This document shows, piece by piece, positions 19,675-28,530 of a stretch of 64,000 bases of DNA. Numbering within the stretch: position 1 is the stretch's first letter; the number at the start of each line of letters is the position of its first letter. The notes under the pieces are model-generated. The model made no database searches and was not told where the DNA came from. It was given only the letters and a program-made list of their open reading frames with translations. The stretch comes from Schleiferiaceae bacterium (GTDB lineage Bacteria; Bacteroidota; Bacteroidia; Flavobacteriales; Schleiferiaceae), in assembly GCA_028357285.1 (NCBI GenBank), contig JAOMWM010000001.1, positions 124,001 to 188,000 of the forward strand, read 5' to 3'. The translations under genes and the position numbers were made by a program.

Positions 19675-19977
19675 TTGGCTTACAAAAGACGGTTGGGAAA
19701 GCCAGATGGGGGTGAATTACTTCGGACATTTCACACTAGAAGGATTGCATGTATCACCAAAAGAAGAGAAGTTTTCTCTAGCCATTTGTTGGAAGCGTTT
19801 AATCAAGAGTTAATGCGTTGCTTTGATTCAGGCGAACTAAAGGAATACGGTATTCCTAACATCGAATAAATTTCAGAAAAATTGGGCTTTGAATATCCTC
19901 CCTACTTCTCAAGACTATTCAAAAAGAAGGAAGGCATAAGTCCGTCTGAGTACCGGGAGTTGTACCGAATGAATTAG
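19675..19977 (+). pseudogene. Degraded AraC-family transcriptional regulator fragment
   Basis: HLLEAFNQELMRCFDSGELKEYGIPNIE[39 protein letters not shown]: the last helix-turn-helix of AraC proteins is in frame after a TAA at 19867-19869. Confidence 0.7.
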
Positions 19978-20068
19978 AAATAAGCATGAGGCATTCATGT
20001 TTAAATCTGAAAAGAAACCAGCGCTAAGACATTGCCTAGTCAATATTTTAGGAGTAAGATAAACATAT

Positions 20069-20092
20069 TACGCGCGCCTGCAGCGCGCGCAA
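20069..20092. other. GC-rich inverted repeat downstream of the endonuclease I gene
   Basis: ttacgcgcgc-ctgca-gcgcgcgcaa perfect GC stem; weak T-tract so terminator function uncertain. Confidence 0.5.
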
Positions 20093-20099
20093 TTCTATT

Positions 20100-21146
20100 C
20101 TAATGTGCGATTATGATCTGCTCGCGAAATTCGCCCGATTGCAAGATGTACGATCCCGCAGGAAGCATTTCTACAACGATTCGATTATTACCAGTATTCA
20201 CTGTACCCTCAAGCAACTGCTCGCCGGATAAATTGGTAATGGTAAACGGTGCTGTAGCCTGCGCTGTGATATTCAAAAAGGTATCTGCAGGATTAGGTCC
20301 CAGATGAAGATGAGAACGCGCAGGAGCAGTTTCTACAGCCATAAAGGGGTTCCAGGATACGTTCGTTGAATCACCATAGATATAATCAACTAATTCGGGA
20401 TGGTCAATAAACGGATTACGGTTCCCTTGCATCGTGTGAATTACATTGTTACGGTTCAACTCGAAGCTGTCTACTGGATCCGCCCAGTGCCAATCTAATA
20501 ACGTCGAAAGTACTGCATGAGTGGTACCTCCAGAGTTTAGAGCTTCTTGAACGACCAAATCGGGCTCCGCACCCGCTCCTTCATAACGCAAATCCATGTA
20601 CAGAATGATTCGAGCTAAATCGCCTTTCACTTTATCGCGTGGTTCAAATAAACCGGCAGAACCGTTGTACGTATTCCCGGTTGCAGAACCGTTATAGTTT
20701 ACAGCATTTCCGGTTGAACCTAAATCATCGTATTCATGATTCGAACGAAGCGAGTTCAGCCCACCATCTGCAGGCTTGAGGTTGTGTACATCCGTTCCAA
20801 CTCCTTGACTCGTTCCAAAGTTGCCTAAACTCCTTGGCCAGACGTGCTCTCTATTCCAACCTTGACCATTGTTATATTCTTGCGGACCATCCACACTCAC
20901 ACCTGCATAGATTAAACAGACGTTTGAGGTGTTTGTCGTGTCTTTATCGCTGACTTTTAAGACGTCCCAAGTATCCGTATTAGAGGAAGAGTATGTGAGA
21001 CGCGTATGAACCTTTATGATATCGTATAATGCTTCTCGCAGGTCTTCCCCACTTTCATTGTACGCATCTTGATAGTAAGGCAATGGCTGGGCTTGTAATG
21101 TCGTAAGGGCAAGTACCGCAGCAAATAGTGTGAATATGTTCTTCAT
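20100..21146 (-). CDS. Secreted endonuclease I family nuclease with T9SS sorting domain
   Basis: WNREHVWPRSLGNFG...TDVHNLKPADGGLNSLRSNHEYDDLG (endonuclease I HNH-like motif); C-terminal LGPNPADTFLNITAQ...LPAGSYILQSGEFREQIIIAH. Confidence 0.9.
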   Translation of the reverse strand: MKNIFTLFAAVLALTTLQAQPLPYYQDAYNESGEDLREALYDIIKVHTRLTYSSSNTDTWDVLKVSDKDTTNTSNVCLIYAGVSVDGPQEYNNGQGWNREHVWPRSLGNFGTSQGVGTDVHNLKPADGGLNSLRSNHEYDDLGSTGNAVNYNGSATGNTYNGSAGLFEPRDKVKGDLARIILYMDLRYEGAGAEPDLVVQEALNSGGTTHAVLSTLLDWHWADPVDSFELNRNNVIHTMQGNRNPFIDHPELVDYIYGDSTNVSWNPFMAVETAPARSHLHLGPNPADTFLNITAQATAPFTITNLSGEQLLEGTVNTGNNRIVVEMLPAGSYILQSGEFREQIIIAH

Positions 21147-21199
21147 TTGGGCTATAATTTCAATGACAAAGATGCAGAAAATAGAAGTAGCTTAAGTGT

Positions 21200-22045
21200 T
21201 TACTTCCAGTATTCAACAGGAAAGCTAGGATCCAATTCTTTGAGCGCTTCTCCCACATGTGCCCAATCTTGCTTGAACTGCGCCAACACAGATTGATCCT
21301 CTGGCTGGTCGGCCACACGTCCCCCGCTGTTGAGCTTCATGTACAACGGAAGAACTGCTTTTTGAATTGCGTGTGGAATGAGTGGCTGAATTTTAAGACC
21401 TAATTGGTGTAAAAAACCACTCTTAATTGCAACGCTTTCATTTCGGTGTTCGAAGTCAAAATCCGTGTAATACGCTGCATCAATTCCAACATATTCTGAA
21501 ATTTCTGCCATGACCTCAGGTTTGCGTGACATAAAATCTTCAAAAGCCCAAAAACGCACATGACCTTCAGGCATTACATCTATCCAAGCTGTTACATGTT
21601 TCGCATAGTCAACGTGATCCGTAATTTGAGGTCGCTTAATGTAGTCGGCTAATGGCATGTCAATGCGCTTCGTTCGAAAGCGCTCCATCTTGTAGTGGCT
21701 GTACATTTGTTTCGAAGGCTCGCGGAATAAGAAAATCAATTTTGGCGGGTTCGGCCAAGAAGAAAAAGCGGTCCGTGCGGTACTTTCATACAAATAATGA
21801 GCGGTAGCCTCAAAGCGAATGAATTGATCTATTCCTCCCTTGAAAAAGCTTTCATATGCCGCCAATTCGTGTTCGTGTGCATTAGCAGAGGCATTGAATC
21901 TATTCACTTTATCCGCGAAAAAGAACGTCTCTTTTTTAGGACTACCGTAGACTTTGGGATGGGCAGATAACCAAAAATATAGACTGCTCGTACCGCACTT
22001 TGGGGCACCGCCAATAATGACATTTGGAAGAGAGGCTTCGTTCAT
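21200..22045 (-). CDS. Sulfotransferase domain-containing protein
   Basis: PNVIIGGAPKCGTSSLYFWLSAHPKVYGSPKKETFFF (PAPS 5'-phosphosulfate loop) and LIFLFREPSKQMYSHYKM. Confidence 0.88.
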   Translation of the reverse strand: MNEASLPNVIIGGAPKCGTSSLYFWLSAHPKVYGSPKKETFFFADKVNRFNASANAHEHELAAYESFFKGGIDQFIRFEATAHYLYESTARTAFSSWPNPPKLIFLFREPSKQMYSHYKMERFRTKRIDMPLADYIKRPQITDHVDYAKHVTAWIDVMPEGHVRFWAFEDFMSRKPEVMAEISEYVGIDAAYYTDFDFEHRNESVAIKSGFLHQLGLKIQPLIPHAIQKAVLPLYMKLNSGGRVADQPEDQSVLAQFKQDWAHVGEALKELDPSFPVEYWK

Positions 22046-22203
22046 GCCTGCAAGATAGTAAGATTACAAGCTAGACCATCTAAGCGCGGCAAATGTTCGT
22101 ATTGTACTATTCTCATATCCTAAACGTTGAATAGCTGAGGAATTGAGCCTATAACTCTTCATCTACAGGGGGTCAACAGCTATTTAACTACCGCGTAAAA
22201 CAC

Positions 22204-22211
22204 TACATTTG
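22204..22211 (+). promoter_or_regulatory. -7 promoter element TACATTTG upstream of flippase gene
   Basis: TAnnTTTG match ending 9 nt before ATG 22221; overlaps the ORF-track TTG start at 22209. Confidence 0.6.
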
Positions 22212-22220
22212 AGCCAAGCC

Positions 22221-23657
22221 ATGGGCACTATGAACAACGCTAAAAAACAAATCTCTTCGGGTGCAGTGATTAACCTCGCTGGGATTCTTTTAGGCGCGGT
22301 ACTCAACCTATGGCTACTCCCCAAACTGTTCAGTACAGAAGAGCTAGGCATGTACCGTTGGATGGAACGTTCTGCAGTACTTCTATCTAACATTCTGCTT
22401 TTTGGAGTCCATCGTTCGTTCACAAAGTTTCATTCTGATCCTTCAAAAGATAAAAAGACCTTTGAGAGTGTAGTTGTCGGCAGAAGTACGCTGCTCATGA
22501 TAATTATAGGTATTCTGGTCTTTTTATTCGGACCGCTTCTCGCTGCCTACTTCAACTTCAAACCTAAGGATGCGCATTTATTGCGCTACCTCAGCTTTTT
22601 CATTGTCAGTGGTATGGCTTTTCTAATGGCCGTGGCTGCTGCTGCAACAACGAAGAAAATTACCATACCTGTGTTCCTTAAGAATATGGGTATGCGCTTT
22701 GCAATGGCCGCATTGGCCGTTGTGCTATTTTTTAACAGCGATCTATTTGAATTCAGTCATTGGCTCATTGCCTATGCATGGGCTTCTCTAACTCTAGGGA
22801 TTGCCGCCCTATTTTACGGGTGGAACCGCATTAAGCCAGCTTTTCGTTTAAAGCACTTATGGGCTCCGATGGGTAAAGATGTGAACCGGTTTGCCTGGAT
22901 CAGTGTCTTTAGTGTGCTCATAGAGATTGGCATAAACACACTCGATGTTCAAATGCTATCGATGCTTACGGACATGAACAGCGTAGGTATTTATGGGATG
23001 GCTTTTTTCATGGGCTCCGTAATAGACGGAATACGTCGACCGATCAACCAAATGCTCGCACCCCAGATTTCCACAAGTTGGAATAACAACAATATGGGAG
23101 CGCTCAAAAAGATGTATCAAAAAACCTCCAGTGCGCAGATGGTTGTGAATGCAGCCTACGTTATTCTCGTTGTGGTTAATGTCGAATGGATTTTTTCGCT
23201 CATTCCAGATGGAGAACGTTTCTACCCCGCCATTCCTGTAGTGGTCTGGACCTTAGCTAGAAAATACATCAATGCCGCATTCGGTTCTAATGGTGAAATC
23301 ATCGCCAATAGTCCATTCTACCAATTAAACATGCAAATTGGTTCCATTATGCTCGTAATTAATGTGCTACTCAACCTTCTTTTTATACCCCGTTACGGTA
23401 TAATCGGAGTTGCCTACAGTGGATTGATTGCAGTGATTTTCGTTAATACCATGAGGGCCGCCATGATTTACCGAAAAAGTGGTCTGCAGCCTTTTACTAA
23501 AGAAAGTCTCGTTATTTTAATGGGCAGTGCAGCCGTAGGAGCACTTTGTTACAAAGTTCCTTTTGACGGTCTTATGAAGTTTTTAGTCTCCGGCGCGATC
23601 GTCGTTGCTGCCCTACTGGTCAATAGAAAATTCATTAAAAACCTACTGTTGCGCTAA
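22221..23657 (+). CDS. Polysaccharide/oligosaccharide flippase (Wzx-like, MATE/MOP superfamily)
   Basis: Multi-TM protein; ISSGAVINLAGILLGAVLNLWLLPKLFSTEELGMYRW and RPINQMLAPQISTSW; adjacent to glycosyltransferase. Confidence 0.85.
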   Translation: MGTMNNAKKQISSGAVINLAGILLGAVLNLWLLPKLFSTEELGMYRWMERSAVLLSNILLFGVHRSFTKFHSDPSKDKKTFESVVVGRSTLLMIIIGILVFLFGPLLAAYFNFKPKDAHLLRYLSFFIVSGMAFLMAVAAAATTKKITIPVFLKNMGMRFAMAALAVVLFFNSDLFEFSHWLIAYAWASLTLGIAALFYGWNRIKPAFRLKHLWAPMGKDVNRFAWISVFSVLIEIGINTLDVQMLSMLTDMNSVGIYGMAFFMGSVIDGIRRPINQMLAPQISTSWNNNNMGALKKMYQKTSSAQMVVNAAYVILVVVNVEWIFSLIPDGERFYPAIPVVVWTLARKYINAAFGSNGEIIANSPFYQLNMQIGSIMLVINVLLNLLFIPRYGIIGVAYSGLIAVIFVNTMRAAMIYRKSGLQPFTKESLVILMGSAAVGALCYKVPFDGLMKFLVSGAIVVAALLVNRKFIKNLLLR

Positions 23658-23678
23658 GCCTGCGTACCTTTATTCCCC

Positions 23679-24776
23679 TTGAAAGTCGCATACATTCAAA
23701 ATAGAGTCCAATTAGGAGGTCGTTTCCAGGTCACTTTCGAAATGACGAAAGTCTTAAATGCTATGGGAATCATACCCGATTTTTATTGCTATCGACATCG
23801 GCTTACTTTGGAGGATATTGAAGCACATTACGGCGCTTCAATCCAGCTGAACTTTAAGGCTATAAAAGAGCCGAAGCTTCCTTTTGAATGGAACATTACG
23901 CGCTTCAACAGCGACGTCAATAAACATGTCCAGGGCTACGACTTGATCATCAACAGCAACAATACCAGCCTAGGTCTAGATCCTTCCCTAAATAGCATCA
24001 GCTACGTTCACTACCCGCGAAAAGCTCGCCTAATGACAGGCATTTCATTGTCTAAACTTTTAGACATAGGAAGAGATCCCCTGCAGTTGAATGCTTTACG
24101 CTACCGTTGGCATCGTAAAGTGGGGGCTATAGACCTGCAAATTGCAAACAGCGCATTTACTGCAGCGCGCTTTGAAGAGCAGTACGATATGAAAATAGAC
24201 GGCATACTTTATCCCCCGGTAGCCATCGATTTTAAGCAAAGTGAAAAAATAAGTCGTCGTATCGTGAGCTTAGGGCGTTTCTCGCCAAACAAACGTCAAT
24301 TGGAACAGATCATAATGATGGCGGATCTACGCGAATACGAGCTCTATTTGATTGGTTTCAAAAACGACGTGGATTACTATAACCGATGTGCACAGGCCAT
24401 TACTGACTTAAAGCTGACGAACGTTCATCTCATAGCAGATGCTTCAGAAGAAGAGCGCAATAGCCTCTTAACCTCTGCAGCCTTTTTTATTCATTCATTG
24501 CGCGAAGAGCCCTTTGGCATCACCACCGTTCAAGGTATTGGCGCAGGATGTATACCGATCGTCCACAATAGTGGAGGTCAGAAAGAGGTGGTTCCGTTTG
24601 AGGAATTGCGGTACGGAAATGAAGATGCCATACCGGAGCTTGTGCGCGCACTAGAGCAATCGGACCGGATAGAAGAACTTCGTGCCGCGCTGCAGAAGCA
24701 CATTACTGCCTTCGACAGTGCTTCATTTAAAGACCAATTCAAAAGCTTACTCGAACAAAAACTACCCAAAGCATGA
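23679..24776 (+). CDS. Glycosyltransferase family 4-like protein
   Basis: ISRRIVSLGRFSPNKRQLEQIIMM and FIHSLREEPFGITTVQGIGAGCIPIVHNSGGQKEVV. Confidence 0.88.
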   Translation: MKVAYIQNRVQLGGRFQVTFEMTKVLNAMGIIPDFYCYRHRLTLEDIEAHYGASIQLNFKAIKEPKLPFEWNITRFNSDVNKHVQGYDLIINSNNTSLGLDPSLNSISYVHYPRKARLMTGISLSKLLDIGRDPLQLNALRYRWHRKVGAIDLQIANSAFTAARFEEQYDMKIDGILYPPVAIDFKQSEKISRRIVSLGRFSPNKRQLEQIIMMADLREYELYLIGFKNDVDYYNRCAQAITDLKLTNVHLIADASEEERNSLLTSAAFFIHSLREEPFGITTVQGIGAGCIPIVHNSGGQKEVVPFEELRYGNEDAIPELVRALEQSDRIEELRAALQKHITAFDSASFKDQFKSLLEQKLPKA

Positions 24777-25606
24777 GAAAAGACAAGCTCTTAAAGGAAT
24801 GGTTTGAATTCAACACGAAGTATTGGAAAGCGCTAAAACTACGTGCTAAATTACACGGGCACCTAAAAGATAGCGAAGTACTTCCAGACGACGTCTTAGC
24901 GAATGCTGCCCCGGTTTTTGTGCTTTCTACGGGGAGGGTTGGAACCATGCTGCTGACCCGTCTTTTTGAATTGGAAAAAGGTTTACACATCGAACACGAA
25001 GCATTGCCTGAAATGCTCTATACAGGGAAGTTGGCTTACGCGAACCCCAGTAATATTGAGTTTACGAAAGGTGCATTTATGGCCGGGCGCTATGAAGCCA
25101 TTCGGGATTGCCAATTGCAGAATTTGCGCTACGTTGAAACCAACAATAGACTGACCTTTTTTGCTCCGGCTATGGCCGCGTTGTTTCCCAATGCTAAGTT
25201 TATTCACTTGCTGCGCCATCCTGATAGCTTTGTCTCTTCCGGTATCCAGAGAAATTGGTACACGGGGAAAACCATCACAGATGAAGGGCGTATTGCACCC
25301 GCAAAAGATTTAGGAATTCAACGCCAACAGGATAAAATTGCGTGGTTGTGGAATGCAACAAATGCCTTTATTGATGATTTTAAGGAAGGTGCGGGAAAGG
25401 ACAGAACCTTGACGGTCCGTTCAGAAGCTCTTTTCTCGAATGCGGAAGAAGCGGAGCGAATTTTGAATTGGCTCGACTTTAACGCAGATAAAAGGAGTAT
25501 TCAGAAAGTACTAAATACGCCTGTGAATAGTAGTCGTAAGAAAAAGACACCGCAGAAATACAATGCGGATTTGACGCCTTTGGTGAAGAAGTACTACGGG
25601 AATTAG
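24773..25606 (+). CDS. Sulfotransferase-like protein
   Basis: VFVLSTGRVGTMLLTRLFELEKGLHIEHE (P-loop-like) and AKFIHLLRHPDSFVSSGIQRNWY. Confidence 0.75.
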   Translation: MRKDKLLKEWFEFNTKYWKALKLRAKLHGHLKDSEVLPDDVLANAAPVFVLSTGRVGTMLLTRLFELEKGLHIEHEALPEMLYTGKLAYANPSNIEFTKGAFMAGRYEAIRDCQLQNLRYVETNNRLTFFAPAMAALFPNAKFIHLLRHPDSFVSSGIQRNWYTGKTITDEGRIAPAKDLGIQRQQDKIAWLWNATNAFIDDFKEGAGKDRTLTVRSEALFSNAEEAERILNWLDFNADKRSIQKVLNTPVNSSRKKKTPQKYNADLTPLVKKYYGN

Positions 25607-26265
25607 TCAATCAATAACTCCGGGTAAAACACTTCGTAGTCTTTGCGATAAATGCGCTGTAATCTGCGGCGTTGATCGTCTGTTAACTCCACTTTTTTAG
25701 TAGAACGGTTGACATTGAGTCTTACCTCTTTTTCATAGGGCGTACCCAGTTGCTCTGCAACTTTGGCGAAGTCCTCATCGAAGTTTTCGAATCTGCCTAT
25801 AAAGTCCATGTTAGGAATATCGATGATGGAAGTTTGCGCGCGCAAATGTTCGTCACATTTAGTAACATCTTGACCCTCCACCCAGGTCAGAAACGTGTCA
25901 AAATCTTGCATACGCCTGTGCTCTTCTTCCGAGAACCTGAAATAATTCTGTACCGTTACCTTGTCCTTCCAACAACTGATGAATTTTTCTTCAGGGTTGC
26001 GGACGAAGGAGAACTTATAGAAGTTCCTGACCGCCCATCTGGAATACGGCATGGCAGATCCGTAGATCAATGACCCTGGCTTACTGTCGGAAGTAAGGTA
26101 GTTGTTGATGGTGCGCGAAGCGACCTTATAATTTCGAAACCAGATGGCCTTGTAGCGGTAGCTATACGACATGAAGAAGCGCTCCTTCCTGAAAAGCTTC
26201 AAGACGTACTTATTCCAATAAAAGTGCCTGAATTTGTACGGTATTTCGCTAAGGTTTAATTTCAT
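25603..26265 (-). CDS. Sulfotransferase family 2-like protein
   Basis: AIWFRNYKVASRTINNYL (5'-PSB-like) and YKFSFVRNPEEKFISCWKDK (3'-PB motif FVRNP). Confidence 0.8.
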   Translation of the reverse strand: MKLNLSEIPYKFRHFYWNKYVLKLFRKERFFMSYSYRYKAIWFRNYKVASRTINNYLTSDSKPGSLIYGSAMPYSRWAVRNFYKFSFVRNPEEKFISCWKDKVTVQNYFRFSEEEHRRMQDFDTFLTWVEGQDVTKCDEHLRAQTSIIDIPNMDFIGRFENFDEDFAKVAEQLGTPYEKEVRLNVNRSTKKVELTDDQRRRLQRIYRKDYEVFYPELLID

Positions 26266-26365
26266 GTTTGCGCAAATGTGGTGCTAAAATACATGAACCT
26301 GCCTTAAGCTGCTATGGGCAGCCCTAAATTGAACTACTTTTACCCTCCATCATAGAAAAAACTCC

Positions 26366-27043
26366 ATGTCCGCCATCGATATCCTTTTTGAATCCAATCA
26401 AATCATTGTGATCACTAAACCTGCGGGTATCATTTCTGAACACAATAAATTTGAAGCCGATAATGCCGAAGCTTTGGTGCGTGCTCATTTAAGTGAAAAA
26501 GTAAAAACGCCATTCGTAGGTATTACGCACCGCTTAGACCGAGTGACAAGCGGGATCTTGCTTATGGCGAAACGTCCGGGTACACTTAAAACCATTAATC
26601 AGTGGTTTGAAAGTAGACAAATCAAAAAGACCTATCTCGCTATAACGAGTACGGCACCGGAGGTTGCTTCGGGACTATTGGAACAGCACTTATGGACCGA
26701 TGTTGAGCAAAAAAAGGCACTGGTTGTAAGTGGTAAAAAGAAAGGTGCCAAACCTGCACAGTTAAGCTACCGCACATTGGCCGTCACCGACTTTGGTTGT
26801 TTGCTTGAAATCAAGCCAAAAACAGGGCGGTTCCATCAAATCAGAGCGCAATTGGCCCATATGGGCTGTCCAATAATCGGGGATGAGAAATACGGAAATG
26901 CGCAGCCCTATTTAAAGCAACAAATCGCGCTGCATGCCCACATGCTGGAGCTTCCCGAAACCATCAATAACAGTCCTGTACTATTCACAGCAGGTCTTCC
27001 TGACACAGGACTTTGGTCTCGTTTTGCTGATCAATTCAAATAA
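26366..27043 (+). CDS. RluA-family pseudouridine synthase
   Basis: THRLDRVTSGILLMAKRPGTLKTINQWF (HRLDxxTSG active-site motif) and KPKTGRFHQIRAQLAHMGCPIIGDEKYG. Confidence 0.95.
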   Translation: MSAIDILFESNQIIVITKPAGIISEHNKFEADNAEALVRAHLSEKVKTPFVGITHRLDRVTSGILLMAKRPGTLKTINQWFESRQIKKTYLAITSTAPEVASGLLEQHLWTDVEQKKALVVSGKKKGAKPAQLSYRTLAVTDFGCLLEIKPKTGRFHQIRAQLAHMGCPIIGDEKYGNAQPYLKQQIALHAHMLELPETINNSPVLFTAGLPDTGLWSRFADQFK

Positions 27044-27082
27044 CGCGCTTTAATCCTGATGTCATTGTTCGCGAAATCGCCT
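26864..27082 (+). repeat. Direct repeat copy A (3' end of rluA-like gene plus 3' end of convergent ligase gene)
   Basis: 219 bp alignable without gaps to 29729-29947; 12 mismatches. Confidence 0.97.
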
Positions 27083-28530
27083 TCGTTGTTTTGAAGCAAC
27101 TGAACCGTAACGCGCTCAGCTCCCGACATTGCATACGCTGCGCGGAAATCTTGATTGATACGAACCAATTGATCGATCAACGCCATCTTAACCTCGTGCT
27201 CGTCAACAGTATCCCAATTCATACCTTCTTTCGCCTCAAGTCGAATTTCTAAGGTTTTATCGCCCGTAGCATCTTCGCTCGTACTTAACTGGAATGTATT
27301 ACAACGCTCGACTAAAATGGGCACCTCAAACATGGACTCTTGCACATCCACAGGGCTAATGTTCGCACCAAAGAAGGCGACGGTCATATCTGCACGGCCA
27401 TAATGGAATAGCAGTGGCAAATCTGTCCTCGGTAATGTGATTTCAGATTTATCAATACCCAATTCCTCGAATAGCTCGAACAATTCTTTTATAGTCACTT
27501 GATGCCCACGATCGTGGATGTTATAGCGCACTTTAGGCGCGACATAATGAAATCTACATACCGTTATGATCAACTCGCCTTCCTCCGAATTCTGAACTAG
27601 AAAATCAGAAGGGTTGTACTGAAATATCATAGGCAAAGCACCTTCATGCCTCATTAATCGTGCGCGCAGCTTTTCGTTCGATCGCATCAAACGTCGAACA
27701 CTGATTGTAAAGTCATTTTCAGATCCAATATTTAATTCTAGATCTGAAGCACCTAAGGAACTATACACCTTTTTTATACCTCTCGCGTACAAGAAATCAC
27801 GCATCCCTTCAGACATGGATTCACCACCAAAAATGAATGAGATGTCGTAATCCTGCCATGGCACTGTATCGCCCTCTACCAACTGCTTCAAGAACGGAGG
27901 ATAGCCCATAACCACATATTTATATTTGGTCCCAAACTGTAGCAGCGTATTCTCAATTTTAGTCTTCTCCGGTCCTAATGACTTTAAACGTGAAAAGGGC
28001 ACACAACTCATCGTCACATTTACACCCGTGGCCCAAGGCCCCAATGCGAATGCGTTCACAATAAAATGAGGCTCCTTACCGAATAATGTTTCGAATCCAA
28101 ATCGGATAATTTTCGCATTCCGCTTACGCTCAGTTTTACCACGTACCCAGTTCGTAGCAGTACCACTCGAACCTGAAGATTCATCAAAAATGATGTTGCG
28201 CTCTGGAATCTTACCGTCAATACAACGACTGTCCATATCGAATTTCTTGATGTAATTATCCTTATCCATCCAAGGGATGTCCTCTATAAGTGGAACAAAG
28301 CCTTTAAATCTGGGCTCGTTAAAGGAACGTTCTTTTAAGAATGCCTGATATGCAGGTACGTTCTTTTTCGCATTTCTAAACTGATAATACGCTCTGGCGC
28401 GACTATTAAAGTTTCTGAGCTTATTAAAGCCAGGGACATACAGGAACTTAATCGCCCAAGGAAATGTCAAAAATAATTCACGGTAAACACCACCAATGCG
28501 GGCGTAGTAGTACACTAAAATTCGTTTCAT
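27031..28530 (-). CDS. CapK-like / phenylacetate-CoA ligase-like adenylate-forming enzyme
   Basis: NIIFDESSGSSGTATNWVRGKTER (AMP-binding P-loop-like), IFGGESMSEGMRDFLY, VRYNIHDRGHQ. Confidence 0.8.
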   Translation of the reverse strand: MKRILVYYYARIGGVYRELFLTFPWAIKFLYVPGFNKLRNFNSRARAYYQFRNAKKNVPAYQAFLKERSFNEPRFKGFVPLIEDIPWMDKDNYIKKFDMDSRCIDGKIPERNIIFDESSGSSGTATNWVRGKTERKRNAKIIRFGFETLFGKEPHFIVNAFALGPWATGVNVTMSCVPFSRLKSLGPEKTKIENTLLQFGTKYKYVVMGYPPFLKQLVEGDTVPWQDYDISFIFGGESMSEGMRDFLYARGIKKVYSSLGASDLELNIGSENDFTISVRRLMRSNEKLRARLMRHEGALPMIFQYNPSDFLVQNSEEGELIITVCRFHYVAPKVRYNIHDRGHQVTIKELFELFEELGIDKSEITLPRTDLPLLFHYGRADMTVAFFGANISPVDVQESMFEVPILVERCNTFQLSTSEDATGDKTLEIRLEAKEGMNWDTVDEHEVKMALIDQLVRINQDFRAAYAMSGAERVTVQLLQNNEGDFANNDIRIKARYLN

